Source: Nocardioides sp. (GTDB taxonomy: Bacteria; Actinomycetota; Actinomycetes; Propionibacteriales; Nocardioidaceae). Taken from it: a stretch of 52,657 bases of DNA. Where the stretch lies: NCBI RefSeq assembly GCF_029937575.1, contig NZ_JAPYPS010000026.1, positions 1 through 52,657 of the forward strand. The letters are read 5' to 3'. This document shows positions 1 to 7,616 of the stretch, piece after piece. The notes beneath the pieces are model-generated. The model had not been told where the DNA came from and did no database searches. It saw nothing but the letters and a program-made list of their open reading frames with translations. Numbering within the stretch: position 1 is the stretch's first letter; the number at the start of each line of letters is the position of its first letter. The position numbers and the translations under genes are program-made.

Positions 1-138
1 AGCCTCGACACCACCTACACCGGCCGCTACCGCCTGGCCGGTGGGCCCTGGACCGTGATCCCCGAGACCCTCACCGTCGGGGGAGCCCCGGAGCAGCTCG
101 AGGCTGTCGAGGCAAGCCCCACCCTGGTTGACTACTGA
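1..138 (+). CDS. C-terminal fragment of an unidentified protein
   Basis: The reading frame is open from the window edge to a TGA at 136-138, giving 45 visible residues. The segment is rich in Thr, Gly and Pro (for example TYTGRYR and TLTVGG), which fits a beta-rich, possibly exported domain such as those ending actinobacterial secreted proteins. No catalytic motif is visible and the N-terminus lies outside the window, so no function is assigned. The DUF1905 gene starts 2 nt after the stop, so the two may be co-transcribed. Confidence 0.5.
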   Translation, partial: SLDTTYTGRYRLAGGPWTVIPETLTVGGAPEQLEAVEASPTLVDY

Positions 139-140
139 TC

Positions 141-428
141 GTGCAGCTCGAACTCAGCGGTCCGGTCTTCGAGTGGCGCGGCCCGGCGCCTTTCTACTTC
201 GTGGCGGTGCCCGACGACGGCTGTGCGGCCATCGACGACGCCAGGTCGGTGGTCACCTACGGCTGGGGGATGGTCCCGGTGACCGTGACCCTGGGTGCCA
301 CGACGTGGACCACGTCGCTGTGGCCCAAGGACGATGCGTACGTCGTGCCGCTGAAGGCGGCGGTCCGGCGGGCCGAGCAGATCGAGGAGGGAGACGTCGT
401 CACCGTCACCCTCGCCGTCACGCTCTGA
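141..428 (+). CDS. DUF1905 domain protein
   Basis: A 95-residue protein starting at GTG 141, 2 nt after the preceding stop. The N-terminal block with FEWRG and FYFVAVP (about residues 10-22), followed by a VTYGWGMVPV segment and a basic C-terminal half ending in a V-T-V-T-L strand, matches the small all-beta DUF1905 family, whose members are about 90-150 residues long. The biochemical role of the family is unknown. There is no signal peptide or membrane segment, so a small cytosolic protein is expected. Its stop lies 2 nt from the stop of the convergent gene at 431-679. Confidence 0.75.
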   Translation: MQLELSGPVFEWRGPAPFYFVAVPDDGCAAIDDARSVVTYGWGMVPVTVTLGATTWTTSLWPKDDAYVVPLKAAVRRAEQIEEGDVVTVTLAVTL

Positions 429-430
429 AC

Positions 431-679
431 TCAGGAGTAGCGGTGACTCTTCGCCGCGTGACCCTGCTCGCGGGTGCACGTGCGCCCGCTCATGTTGCGG
501 TGCCCGCACAGCGCCTCGCCGCTCGGTGCAGCGTCAGGTGCCGCAGCCGGGGCCGCCTTCGCCGGGGCGGCCTTGGTGGCCGGTTTGACGGCCGGTTTCG
601 CGGCACCGCCCTTGGCCAGTTTCTGCGCCGCCTCGTAGCGCGCCTCGCGCATCGCGCGCAGGTTGTCCATCTTGCTCAT
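431..679 (-). CDS. Small Ala/Lys-rich protein with a C-terminal Cys/His cluster
   Basis: An 82-residue protein from ATG 679. The first 20 residues are charged and helical, residues 21-53 are an Ala/Pro/Lys linker with histone-H1-like composition, and the end carries C58, H60, C68, H74 and H79, which could bind one zinc ion. I do not recognise a characterised family. The basic linker plus zinc knuckle could suggest nucleic-acid contact, but that is inference. It is the last of three minus-strand genes, 20 bp from the kinase-like gene at 700-999. Confidence 0.6.
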   Translation of the reverse strand: MSKMDNLRAMREARYEAAQKLAKGGAAKPAVKPATKAAPAKAAPAAAPDAAPSGEALCGHRNMSGRTCTREQGHAAKSHRYS

Positions 680-699
680 CGTCGACTCACCTGCGCAGC

Positions 700-999
700 C
701 TAGGGCGTGGCACCGACAGCGGTGAGCACCGCGCGGTAGGTGGCGTCGAGGTCGCCGTCCACGCTGGTCACCTCGACGGCGTCCGGGCGCACCGCGAGCA
801 CCTCGCGCAGACGCCGGTGGTAGTGCCTCAGGACTCCGTCACCGCCCGCCCCCGCGAAGTCGTCCTCCCAGCCACCGATGAGCGTGCGCAGCACGTCGAT
901 GTCGCAGTTGAGGACGCCAGGATGTTCGGCGGCGTAGCGACGCGCCAGCGTCGACTTCCCGATGCCGGGCGGTCCGTTGAGGTGGAGCAGGCGCGCCAC
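700..999 (-). CDS. Shortened P-loop kinase-like ATPase
   Basis: A 99-residue protein with a textbook Walker A (GPPGIGKST, residues 9-17), then RRYAAEHPGVL and CDIDVLRTLIGGW as in small AAA/kinase-like proteins of actinobacteria that phosphorylate small molecules. Family members as I know them run to about 170-180 residues; here the text passes from the DDFAG block (residue 50) almost directly to the C-terminal block GDLDATYRAVL (residues 82-92). The central lid and effector region therefore seems to be missing in frame. GTG 999 is chosen because it lies 5 bp after the stop of the upstream oxidoreductase and puts Walker A at the usual distance from the N-terminus. It may be a non-functional remnant. 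Confidence 0.6.
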   Translation of the reverse strand: MARLLHLNGPPGIGKSTLARRYAAEHPGVLNCDIDVLRTLIGGWEDDFAGAGGDGVLRHYHRRLREVLAVRPDAVEVTSVDGDLDATYRAVLTAVGATP

Positions 1000-1004
1000 C
1001 AGCG

Positions 1005-2699
1005 CTACCCGACGACGCCGCGCGCCACCGCGCGACCGGCCTTCATCCCCGAGAGGATGCACCCGCCGAGGAACGTCCCCTCGAGCGCGTTGTAGCCGTG
1101 CATCCCACCCCCACCGAACCCGGCGACCTCGCCGGCGGCGTACAACCCGGGGACCGGTTCACCGGTGGGCGACAGCGCACGTGAGTCGAGGTCCGTGGCG
1201 ATGCCGCCGAGCGTCTTGCGCGTCAGGATGTTGAGCCGTACGGCGACCAGGGGGCCGTGCTCGGGATCGAGCAGCTTGTGGGGCTTGGCGACGCGGACCA
1301 GCTTGTCGGTGCGCGAGCGGCGGGCGTTGTGGACCAGCATCAGCTGGGCGTCCTTGGAGAAGTCGTTGTCGACCTCGCGGTCGCGCGCGGCGATCATCGC
1401 CTCCATCTCCTCCAGATCGAGCTGTGGTCCGCGCCCGAGCTTGTTCATGCCGGCGACCAGGTCGGCCAGGTTGTCGGCCACGACGAAGTCCTCGCCGTGC
1501 TCCTTGAACGCCTCGACCGGGCTCGGCGCGCCCTTGGAGAGCCGCTCGCGCAGCAGGACCCGGAAGTCCTTCCCCGTGATGTCCGGGTTCTGCTCCGAGC
1601 CCGAGAGGGCGAACTCCTTCTCGATGATCGACTGGGTCAGCACGAACCAGGAGTAGTCGTGGCCGGTCGCGAGGATCGCGCGCATCGTGCCGAGGTTGTC
1701 GCACCCCGGGAAGTTCGGCGCCGGGAAGCGGCGCCCGTGGGCGTCGAGCCACAGCGACGACGGGCCCGGGATGATCCGGATCGCGTGCGCCGGCCAGATC
1801 GGGTCCCAGTTGTGGATGCCCTCGGGGTAGTGCCACATCCGGTCCCGGTTGGCGAGTCGCGCACCGGCAGCCTCGGAGATCGCCAGCATCCGCCCGTCGA
1901 CGTGCGCCGGGACTCCCGAGATCAGGTGCTCGGGCACCGCGCCCATCCGCTCGGTCGGCCACGTCTCGCGGACCAGGTCGTGATTGCCGCCGATCCCGCC
2001 CGAGGTGACGATCACCGCGGGGGCGCGGAGCTCGAAGGTGTCGATCACCTCGCGCGACGAGGCGACACCTCGCTCGGCGGTGCTCATCTCCAGGACCGAC
2101 CCGCGCACGCCCACGACCGAGCCCTCCTCGACGACCAGCTCGTCGACCCGGTGCCGGAACGAGAAGCTCACCAGCCCGGCCGACTCCCCGGCCAGCACCG
2201 GCTCCTCGAAGATCCGCACCACCTCGGGGCCGGTGCCCCACGTCAGGTGGAAGCGCGGCACCGAGTTGCCGTGGCCCTGAGGATCGGCGGCCCCACGCTC
2301 GGCCCAGCCGACCATCGGCACCGACTTCAGCCCGAGCTCGTGCAGGTAGTCCCGCTTCTCGCCGGCGGCGAAGTCGACGTACGCCTCGGCCCACCGCCTC
2401 GCCCACACGTCCTCGCCCGGCACCCCGTCGGGGCCGTCCTCGAGCCGGTCGAAGCCGGCCGAGCCCTGCCAGTCCTGCCACGCGAGCTCGCGGGAGTCCT
2501 TGATGCCCATGCGGCGCTGCTCGGGCGAGTCCACGAGGAAGAGCCCACCCAGGGACCAGAACGCCTGGCCGCCCAGGTTGGCGCGGTTCTCCTGGTCGAG
2601 CACCAGCACCCGCTTGCCGGCCTTGACCAGCTCGTGGGTGGCGACGAGGCCCGCCAGACCGGCGCCGACGACGATGGCATCAGGTGATCCGTCTCTCAT
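1005..2699 (-). CDS. FAD-binding dehydrogenase, fumarate reductase/KstD-like superfamily
   Basis: A 564-residue flavoprotein. The N-terminal dinucleotide fold begins IVVGAGLAGLVA (GxGxxG at residues 12-17) and ends the first beta-alpha-beta unit with VLVLDQE. The C-terminal FAD block GLYAAGEVAGFGGGG followed by H-G-Y-N is typical of the fumarate reductase flavoprotein, 3-ketosteroid dehydrogenase and COG3573 group. The long central insertion with SLGGLFLVDSPEQ fits the COG3573 'FAD-binding dehydrogenase' branch, whose substrate is unknown. Start ATG 2699 is preferred over longer options because a -10 box lies exactly 7 nt upstream. It is followed by the P-loop gene, with divergent glycosyltransferases upstream. 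Confidence 0.85.
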   Translation of the reverse strand: MRDGSPDAIVVGAGLAGLVATHELVKAGKRVLVLDQENRANLGGQAFWSLGGLFLVDSPEQRRMGIKDSRELAWQDWQGSAGFDRLEDGPDGVPGEDVWARRWAEAYVDFAAGEKRDYLHELGLKSVPMVGWAERGAADPQGHGNSVPRFHLTWGTGPEVVRIFEEPVLAGESAGLVSFSFRHRVDELVVEEGSVVGVRGSVLEMSTAERGVASSREVIDTFELRAPAVIVTSGGIGGNHDLVRETWPTERMGAVPEHLISGVPAHVDGRMLAISEAAGARLANRDRMWHYPEGIHNWDPIWPAHAIRIIPGPSSLWLDAHGRRFPAPNFPGCDNLGTMRAILATGHDYSWFVLTQSIIEKEFALSGSEQNPDITGKDFRVLLRERLSKGAPSPVEAFKEHGEDFVVADNLADLVAGMNKLGRGPQLDLEEMEAMIAARDREVDNDFSKDAQLMLVHNARRSRTDKLVRVAKPHKLLDPEHGPLVAVRLNILTRKTLGGIATDLDSRALSPTGEPVPGLYAAGEVAGFGGGGMHGYNALEGTFLGGCILSGMKAGRAVARGVVG

Positions 2700-2712
2700 G
2701 CCCACGACCCTA
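2700..2712 (-). promoter_or_regulatory. Leaderless promoter -10 for the FAD dehydrogenase
   Basis: TAGGGT (2712 to 2707 on the minus strand) is followed by 7 nt and then ATG 2699, which puts the expected transcription start on the A of the start codon. No Shine-Dalgarno sequence is present. Confidence 0.55.
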
Positions 2713-2736
2713 GGCCCCGGCGCCCGTACTTTCCGG

Positions 2737-2748
2737 CACACTCCTCGC
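2737..2748 (+). promoter_or_regulatory. Leaderless promoter -10 (CACACT variant)
   Basis: CACACT at 2737-2742 lies 6 nt before GTG 2749. The same hexamer at the same distance occurs before two other GTG starts in this window (18301 and 26500). It deviates from TANNNT at the first base. Confidence 0.4.
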
Positions 2749-3876
2749 GTGAGGCTCACGATCAACGGCCGGTTCCTGACCCAGCCGGTCACCGGGGTGC
2801 AGCGCTACGCGCGCGAGCTCTGCGCGACCCTCGACGAGGCGCTCACCGAGGGGGAGGGCGTGCCCGACGTCGAGGTCGAGATGCTCACTCCTCCGCTGGC
2901 CGCCCGGCTGGCGGTGAGCCTTCCGTCGTACGACGCCATCTCGCTGCGCGAGGTGGGCCGCGGCGGCGGGCACCGGTGGGAGCAGACGGTCCTGCCGCGC
3001 CACCTGTCCGGCACCGACGTGCTCTTCTGCCCCGGCAACACGGCGCCGTTGCTGTCCTTGGTCCGCAAGCGCCCGGCCGTCGTGGTCACGGTCCACGACC
3101 TTGCCTTCCGCGACTTCCCGGAGACGGTCAGCGGCTCGTTCCGCCGCGCCTACGAGGTGATCGTCCCGTCGGTGATGCGGCGCGCCGATCGTGTCATCAC
3201 GGTCTCCGAGGCCGAGCGTTCCCGGATGCTGGCGCACTTCCCGGCGGCCGCAGAGCGGCTCACGGCCGTTGCGAACGGCGGCATCCCGCGCGTGCGGCCG
3301 GTGCCGGCCGAGGATGATCCCGTCCCGCCGGACGGCCCGTTCGTGCTGTACGTCGGGGCGCTCAACCCGCGCAAGAACGTCGCCGGCGTCATCGCCGCCT
3401 GCCGCTCGCTCCTCGCGGATCGGCCCGACCTGCGGGCGGTCTTCGTCGGGGACCCGGTCGGGATCTACCAGGCCGTCGACCTCGGCCCGGCCGACGAGCG
3501 GATGATCTTCGCCGGCAAGCTCGGTGACGCAGCGCTCGAGGCGCACTACGCGGCAGCGTCCCTGCTGCTCTTCCCGTCCTTCCACGAGGCCTCCGGCCTC
3601 CCGCCGGTCGAGGCGATGGCGCAGGGCTGTCCGGTTGTCGTCTCCGACATCGCGGCACTGCGCGAGCGCTGCGGCGAGGCGGCTCTCTACTGCGACCCCC
3701 ACGACGTCGAGTCCATCGCCGCCCAGGCCGGTCGGGTCCTGGACGACGCCGCACTGGCCGCGGACCTGGCCGCTCGCGGTCGTGCCCGGGCGGCCACCTA
3801 CACCTGGGAGAACTGCCTCGAGCGGACCCTCGAGGTCGTCCGGGATGCAGGGGCCCACGTAGCATCCGCACGATGA
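2749..3876 (+). CDS. GT4-family glycosyltransferase (GT-B fold)
   Basis: A 375-residue nucleotide-sugar-dependent glycosyltransferase. The N-terminal domain has the acceptor-side [11 protein letters not shown] motif seen in WbdA/RfaB-like mannosyltransferases. The C-terminal Glycos_transf_1 domain shows [11 protein letters not shown] and the E-x7-E nucleotide-binding motif in [14 protein letters not shown]. No membrane segment is present, so it probably acts on lipid-linked sugar at the inner membrane face. The start at GTG 2749 is supported by a -10 hexamer 6 nt upstream. Its stop overlaps the next glycosyltransferase start (ATGA at 3873-3876), so the two are translationally coupled and probably extend the same glycan. 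Confidence 0.88.
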   Translation: MRLTINGRFLTQPVTGVQRYARELCATLDEALTEGEGVPDVEVEMLTPPLAARLAVSLPSYDAISLREVGRGGGHRWEQTVLPRHLSGTDVLFCPGNTAPLLSLVRKRPAVVVTVHDLAFRDFPETVSGSFRRAYEVIVPSVMRRADRVITVSEAERSRMLAHFPAAAERLTAVANGGIPRVRPVPAEDDPVPPDGPFVLYVGALNPRKNVAGVIAACRSLLADRPDLRAVFVGDPVGIYQAVDLGPADERMIFAGKLGDAALEAHYAAASLLLFPSFHEASGLPPVEAMAQGCPVVVSDIAALRERCGEAALYCDPHDVESIAAQAGRVLDDAALAADLAARGRARAATYTWENCLERTLEVVRDAGAHVASAR

Positions 3877-4970
3877 GCACGCCACCGACGGGACGCACCT
3901 GGATCACCGCCGAGTGGCTCTCCGAGACGGGCGGATCGGAGCGGGTCGTCGAGCGGCTGGCCGCCGCGATGCCACGGGCCGAGGTCTTCACCCCGGTCGC
4001 CTTCGCCCAGGGTGCGCCCTCCATCGCGCGCGAGCGGATCCACGCAGCCTTCCGACGCCCGGAGGCGCTGATGAGGCGCCGCGAGGCAGCGGCGGCGATG
4101 AACGCGGCAAGCTGGTCCACCTGGGGACGCACCCTCGACCGCAAGGCCGACCTGGTCGTGGCGAGCCACCACATGTCGAGCCACTGGACCGCGGCGTACT
4201 CCGACGTACCTCATGTCTCCTACGTGCACACGCCGGCGCGCTACGCCTGGTTTCCCGAGCTCGACGGACGCGCCTCGAGCCTGCCGGCGCGGGCGCTGTG
4301 CGCCCACATCCGGCGGATGGACCGCAAGGCGGCGCCGCGAGTCCGGGCCTATGCCGCCAACTCCGAGGCCACCCGGCAGCGCATCCAGCAGGTGTGGGAC
4401 CGCGACGCCACCGTGATCCACCCCCCGATCGACCTCGGTCGGTTCGCCGGGCTGGAGCCCGCCGGTGGAGAGCCCTTCGTGCTCGGGTTGAGCCGCTTCA
4501 TCACCTACAAGCGGCTCGACTTCGTCATCGAGGTGGCGCAGGCCGCCGGCGTCCCCGCCAAGATCGTCGGCGGGGGAGCGCTGGAGGAGGAGCTGCGGGC
4601 CAAGGCTGCCAGCGCCAGAGTGCCGGTCGAGATCGTCACCGGCACCACCGACGCCGAGGTCGCCCAGCTGATGGCCGATGCGGCGGTGCTGGTCTACCCG
4701 GCCGTGGAGGACTTCGGGCTGGTGCCGGTGGAGGCGATGGCCGCCGGTACGCCGGTGCTGGCGCTCGACGAGGCGGGGACCCGCGAGACTGTGGTGGACG
4801 GCGTCACCGGCTACTTGCTCGGCGGTCTCGACGCGTCCGCGTGGGCCGACAAGGTCGGAGCCGCCATGGCACTCGACGCGGCTGCCTGCCGAACGCGCGC
4901 CGACGAGTTCTCGGAGGAGTCGTTCGAGGAGTCGATCCTGGAGTGGATCAGCGCTGCGGTGGACTCGTAG
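3873..4970 (+). CDS. GT4-family glycosyltransferase
   Basis: A 365-residue protein starting within the ATGA overlap with the previous gene. The N-terminus carries [19 protein letters not shown], typical of GT4 mannosyl/rhamnosyl transferases acting on polyprenyl-linked acceptors. The C-terminal domain has [11 protein letters not shown] and the E-x7-E motif [17 protein letters not shown] with a downstream [12 protein letters not shown] nucleotide-binding stretch. It is cytosolic, with no signal or membrane segment. The donor sugar cannot be read from sequence. Its last 23 bp overlap the convergent transporter gene's 3' end (4948-4970). Confidence 0.88.
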   Translation: MSTPPTGRTWITAEWLSETGGSERVVERLAAAMPRAEVFTPVAFAQGAPSIARERIHAAFRRPEALMRRREAAAAMNAASWSTWGRTLDRKADLVVASHHMSSHWTAAYSDVPHVSYVHTPARYAWFPELDGRASSLPARALCAHIRRMDRKAAPRVRAYAANSEATRQRIQQVWDRDATVIHPPIDLGRFAGLEPAGGEPFVLGLSRFITYKRLDFVIEVAQAAGVPAKIVGGGALEEELRAKAASARVPVEIVTGTTDAEVAQLMADAAVLVYPAVEDFGLVPVEAMAAGTPVLALDEAGTRETVVDGVTGYLLGGLDASAWADKVGAAMALDAAACRTRADEFSEESFEESILEWISAAVDS

Positions 4971-6147
4971 TCCTCAGCAGTCCGGCCTCGAGCACCGCCA
5001 GGTAGAGACCACCGGCGAGGAGTGCCCAGAAGGCGGCTCCGACGCCGGCGATGCTCAGTCCCGAGGCCGCGACGACGAAGGTGATCGCGGCGGCCTCACG
5101 ACGTCGTTCGTCGCCCAGCGCCGAGGCGGCCGCCGCCCCGAAGGTGCCGAGGAGGGCCACGCCCGCCACCGCCGCGATGACGCCGGCGGGGGCTGCGACG
5201 GCGACGGTCGAGACCAGCGCCGCGAGCGGGCCGAGGACGACGTACGTCACGCCCGTGGAGACTCCCGCGACCCAACGGCGTGCCGGGTCGGGGTGCGCGG
5301 CAGGCCCCGCGGCCAGCGCCGCCGAGATCGCGGCCAGGTTGATCGCGAAGCCTCCCAGGCCGGCGGTCGCGACGGTGGCGCCACCGGTGTAGACGAGGGC
5401 GGGCCGCAGCGGTGCGCGGTAGCCGAAGGACGCGAGCACGGCGGTGCCGGGGATGTTCTGGCTGGTCATCGTGACGAGGTAGAGCGGCACCCCGATCGCG
5501 ACGATCGTCAGGAGGTCCACGTGCGGGGCGGTCCAGGTGAGGACGGGCGCGAGGTCGGCGCCGTCGACGTCGCTGAGCGAGCCGGAGGCGATGATCACCA
5601 CGACCGCAGCCCCGAAGGCTCCCGGCACCGCCCAACGACGCGCGACGCGCAGCAGCACCAGCCAGGTGGCCAGGACGGGCGCGATCGCTCCGGGCGAGTC
5701 GGTCAGGGCGAGGAAGGGCTGCACGCACAGTCCGAGCAGCACGCCGGCGAGCATCGCGTTGGCGAGGGAGGTCGGGATGCGTGCCACCCAGTCGCCCAGT
5801 GGACGGACGACGCCGGTGAGCGCCAGCAGGAGCCCGGCGACCGCGAAGGCGCCGACCGCGTCGGCGTACCCGCCATCGGGGATGGTGGCGCCGGCCAACA
5901 GCGCAGCGCCGGGTGTCGACCAGGCCATCGTCACGGGCAGGCGGGTGCGCCACGAGAACGCGATCGTGCCGAGGCCCATGGTCAGGGACAGCACGAGCAG
6001 ACCCGAGGCGGCCTCGCCCGCCGAGGCCCCGACCGAGGTGAGCCCGGTGAGGACGACCGCGAAGGAGGAGGTGAAGCCGACGACCGCGGTGATGATGCCG
6101 GCGAGGACGAGCCCGGTCAGGTCGGCCCGATCAGTCGACTCCCGCAC
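4948..6147 (-). CDS. benE: BenE-type benzoate/H+ symporter family protein
   Basis: A 399-residue integral membrane protein with about 11-12 hydrophobic segments spread over its whole length. The opening block ([19 protein letters not shown]) and the internal [15 protein letters not shown] and [19 protein letters not shown] motifs are characteristic of the BenE family, related to xanthine/uracil permeases. The assigned substrate (benzoate or another aromatic acid) comes from family knowledge; no aromatic degradation genes are nearby, so the real substrate could differ. GTG 6147 is chosen because TAGGAT lies exactly 6 nt upstream. A perfect 8-bp inverted repeat overlaps that promoter, which suggests repressor control. 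Confidence 0.85.
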   Translation of the reverse strand: MRESTDRADLTGLVLAGIITAVVGFTSSFAVVLTGLTSVGASAGEAASGLLVLSLTMGLGTIAFSWRTRLPVTMAWSTPGAALLAGATIPDGGYADAVGAFAVAGLLLALTGVVRPLGDWVARIPTSLANAMLAGVLLGLCVQPFLALTDSPGAIAPVLATWLVLLRVARRWAVPGAFGAAVVVIIASGSLSDVDGADLAPVLTWTAPHVDLLTIVAIGVPLYLVTMTSQNIPGTAVLASFGYRAPLRPALVYTGGATVATAGLGGFAINLAAISAALAAGPAAHPDPARRWVAGVSTGVTYVVLGPLAALVSTVAVAAPAGVIAAVAGVALLGTFGAAAASALGDERRREAAAITFVVAASGLSIAGVGAAFWALLAGGLYLAVLEAGLLRTTSPPQR

Positions 6148-6159
6148 AGACGAATCCTA
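6148..6159 (-). promoter_or_regulatory. Leaderless promoter -10 for benE
   Basis: TAGGAT (6159 to 6154, minus strand), 6-nt spacer, then GTG 6147. No ribosome binding site is visible. Confidence 0.55.
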
Positions 6160-6183
6160 GGGAAGCGGGAAGGGGTTCCCTAG
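6157..6183. promoter_or_regulatory. Inverted repeat overlapping the benE promoter, candidate operator
   Basis: CTAGGGAA (6157-6164), 11-nt spacer, TTCCCTAG (6176-6183): a perfect 8-bp palindromic pair. It covers the upstream half of the benE -10 box and the -35 region, the normal place for a repressor site. The regulator is unknown. It could instead be a chance repeat in GC-rich DNA. Confidence 0.4.
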
Positions 6184-6276
6184 TCGGCGCCGGGTGCGGG
6201 GTGGTGGCGACCCCGTGTTGCCGGCCCGTGCCACGATGGCTCCCTCCGAATCGGTCGAGGCAAGGAGCGTTCACCG

Positions 6277-7386
6277 GTGCCGTCACCACCGCCTGCTGCG
6301 TCCTCACGTTCGCGGTCCCCCCGGCAGCGGGTGCGGCTCCTGGGCTTCGCCTTGGCCCTGAGCCTGGTGCTGGTCGCGGTCGCGGTGGTGGTCGCGGTGG
6401 TGCTCGAGCGCTCCTTGAGTCCCGACCCTGACGCCGGGGCCCAGGGCGACGACTCGGTCAGCAGTGAGCTGCAGGACCTGCCGAAGCCGCCGCCGCAGGT
6501 GGACGATCCGCGCGAGGCGCTGCCGGTTGCCCTGCGCCGGCGGGCGATCGACTACGTCGCTCTCGGCGACTCCTACAGTGCCGGGCCCGGGCTGGAGCCA
6601 CAACGTCCCGATCCCGTCGCCTGCCAGCGCACCGGCTACAACTGGCCGGCCTACCTCGCCGACTGGCTCGACGTCGCCACCTACCGAGACGTGACGTGCA
6701 CGGGTGCGACCACGGGGGCGCTGCTGGGTGGACAACGGCGTCCGGACGGGACAGTGGTGCCGCCACAGATCGAAGCACTCACCGAGGAGACCGATCTGGT
6801 CACGGTGAGCCTCGGGGGGAACGACAACGCCCTGTTCGCGACCCTGGTGGGTGTCTGCTCCGACCTGGCGGATCAAGACCCGGGCGGTGACCCGTGCCGC
6901 GCCGAGTTCGGGGGCGCCGGGGGAGCCGACCGGGCGCTGGCGGAGCTCCCGGTCCAGCTCGCGCTCGTCATCCGGCGGATCCGGCTGGCTGTCCCCAGTG
7001 CCCAGGTGGTCGTCGTGGGTTACCCCCAGATTTTCCCGCGCACCGGGACGTGCACGGAGATCTCCCTGGCCACCGGCGACGTCGCCTGGGCGGCAGGCCT
7101 CGTCGACAGGGTCGACGAGGCGATGTTGGAGGCGGCTGACACGGAGGGTGTGCGGTTCGTCGACGTGGCAGTCTCGGGTGAGGACCACGACGTCTGCGCG
7201 GCGGAGCCGTGGGTCACCGGGGCGCAGAGCGAGCCGGAGGCCAGCACCCCGTGGCACCCGTATCCCCTGGGGATGCGAGAGGTGGCCCGCCTGGTCACCA
7301 CCCAGCTGACGGGTGAGGTGGTGACGCCGAGCGGCGGTCCGCCGCAGCTCGCCTCGGGCGTGGCCGAGGCCAACGCCGTCCGGTAG
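6277..7386 (+). CDS. SGNH/GDSL-family esterase/lipase, membrane anchored
   Basis: A 369-residue protein. Residues 21-43 form one hydrophobic helix after a basic N-terminus (RSRSPRQRVR), so it is anchored with its catalytic domain outside. Block I is VALGDSYSAGPG (catalytic Ser99), block III is SLGGNDN, and block V has the catalytic His in the WHPYPLGM region near the C-terminus. Several Cys pairs (VACQRT, VTCTGA, TCTEIS, DVCAAE) fit disulfide bonds in an exported domain, as in Streptomyces SGNH lipases. GTG 6277 follows an AAGGAG-like site. The substrate is unknown; fatty-acyl esters or O-acetylated polysaccharide are possible. The -10 style of the leaderless genes is absent here. Confidence 0.85.
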   Translation: MPSPPPAASSRSRSPRQRVRLLGFALALSLVLVAVAVVVAVVLERSLSPDPDAGAQGDDSVSSELQDLPKPPPQVDDPREALPVALRRRAIDYVALGDSYSAGPGLEPQRPDPVACQRTGYNWPAYLADWLDVATYRDVTCTGATTGALLGGQRRPDGTVVPPQIEALTEETDLVTVSLGGNDNALFATLVGVCSDLADQDPGGDPCRAEFGGAGGADRALAELPVQLALVIRRIRLAVPSAQVVVVGYPQIFPRTGTCTEISLATGDVAWAAGLVDRVDEAMLEAADTEGVRFVDVAVSGEDHDVCAAEPWVTGAQSEPEASTPWHPYPLGMREVARLVTTQLTGEVVTPSGGPPQLASGVAEANAVR

Positions 7387-7405
7387 GTCGCGGTGGGGAC
7401 CGCAT

Positions 7406-7415
7406 GGTCTAGACC
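7406..7415. repeat. Perfect 10-bp palindrome between SGNH hydrolase and sigma-like gene
   Basis: GGTCTAGACC lies 20 bp after the stop of the SGNH hydrolase, in the only gap before the sigma-like gene. It sits inside a longer GC-rich stretch with CGCGGT and ACCGCG arms. It could be part of a transcription end or an operator; there is no T-run. Confidence 0.3.
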
Positions 7416-7475
7416 GCGCATCCCCCTGGGAGTAACCAATGCCGGGTCGCCTCGTTTGCGTGACTAACCGGCAAA

Positions 7476-7616
7476 ATGAGTGTGACTCCACTCACCCCCA
7501 CAGATGAACGCAAGACAGACTCCCCCCGAGTGCCCCCAACACTGCCGGTCGCGAAGGATGAGGATGAGGATCTCGCCCGGCCCCCCAGACCACCGGGTCC
7601 ACGCCTCGACGGCTGA
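7476..7616 (+). other. Short ORF overlapping the start of the sigma-like gene
   Basis: ATG 7476 opens a 46-codon frame ending at TGA 7614-7616. It overlaps the annotated N-terminus of the sigma-like gene in another frame. Its residues (VPPTLPVAKDEDEDLARPP) look more protein-like than the Arg/Met-rich text of the main frame over the same bases. It may be a leader peptide, or the true N-terminus separated by a frameshift. Confidence 0.3.

Noticed and set aside
4678..6183. A 501-codon plus-strand frame across the BenE gene
   Set aside because: Gly/Arg/Asp-rich shadow of a GC-rich membrane protein gene; no domain, and the minus-strand frame is a clear BenE transporter.
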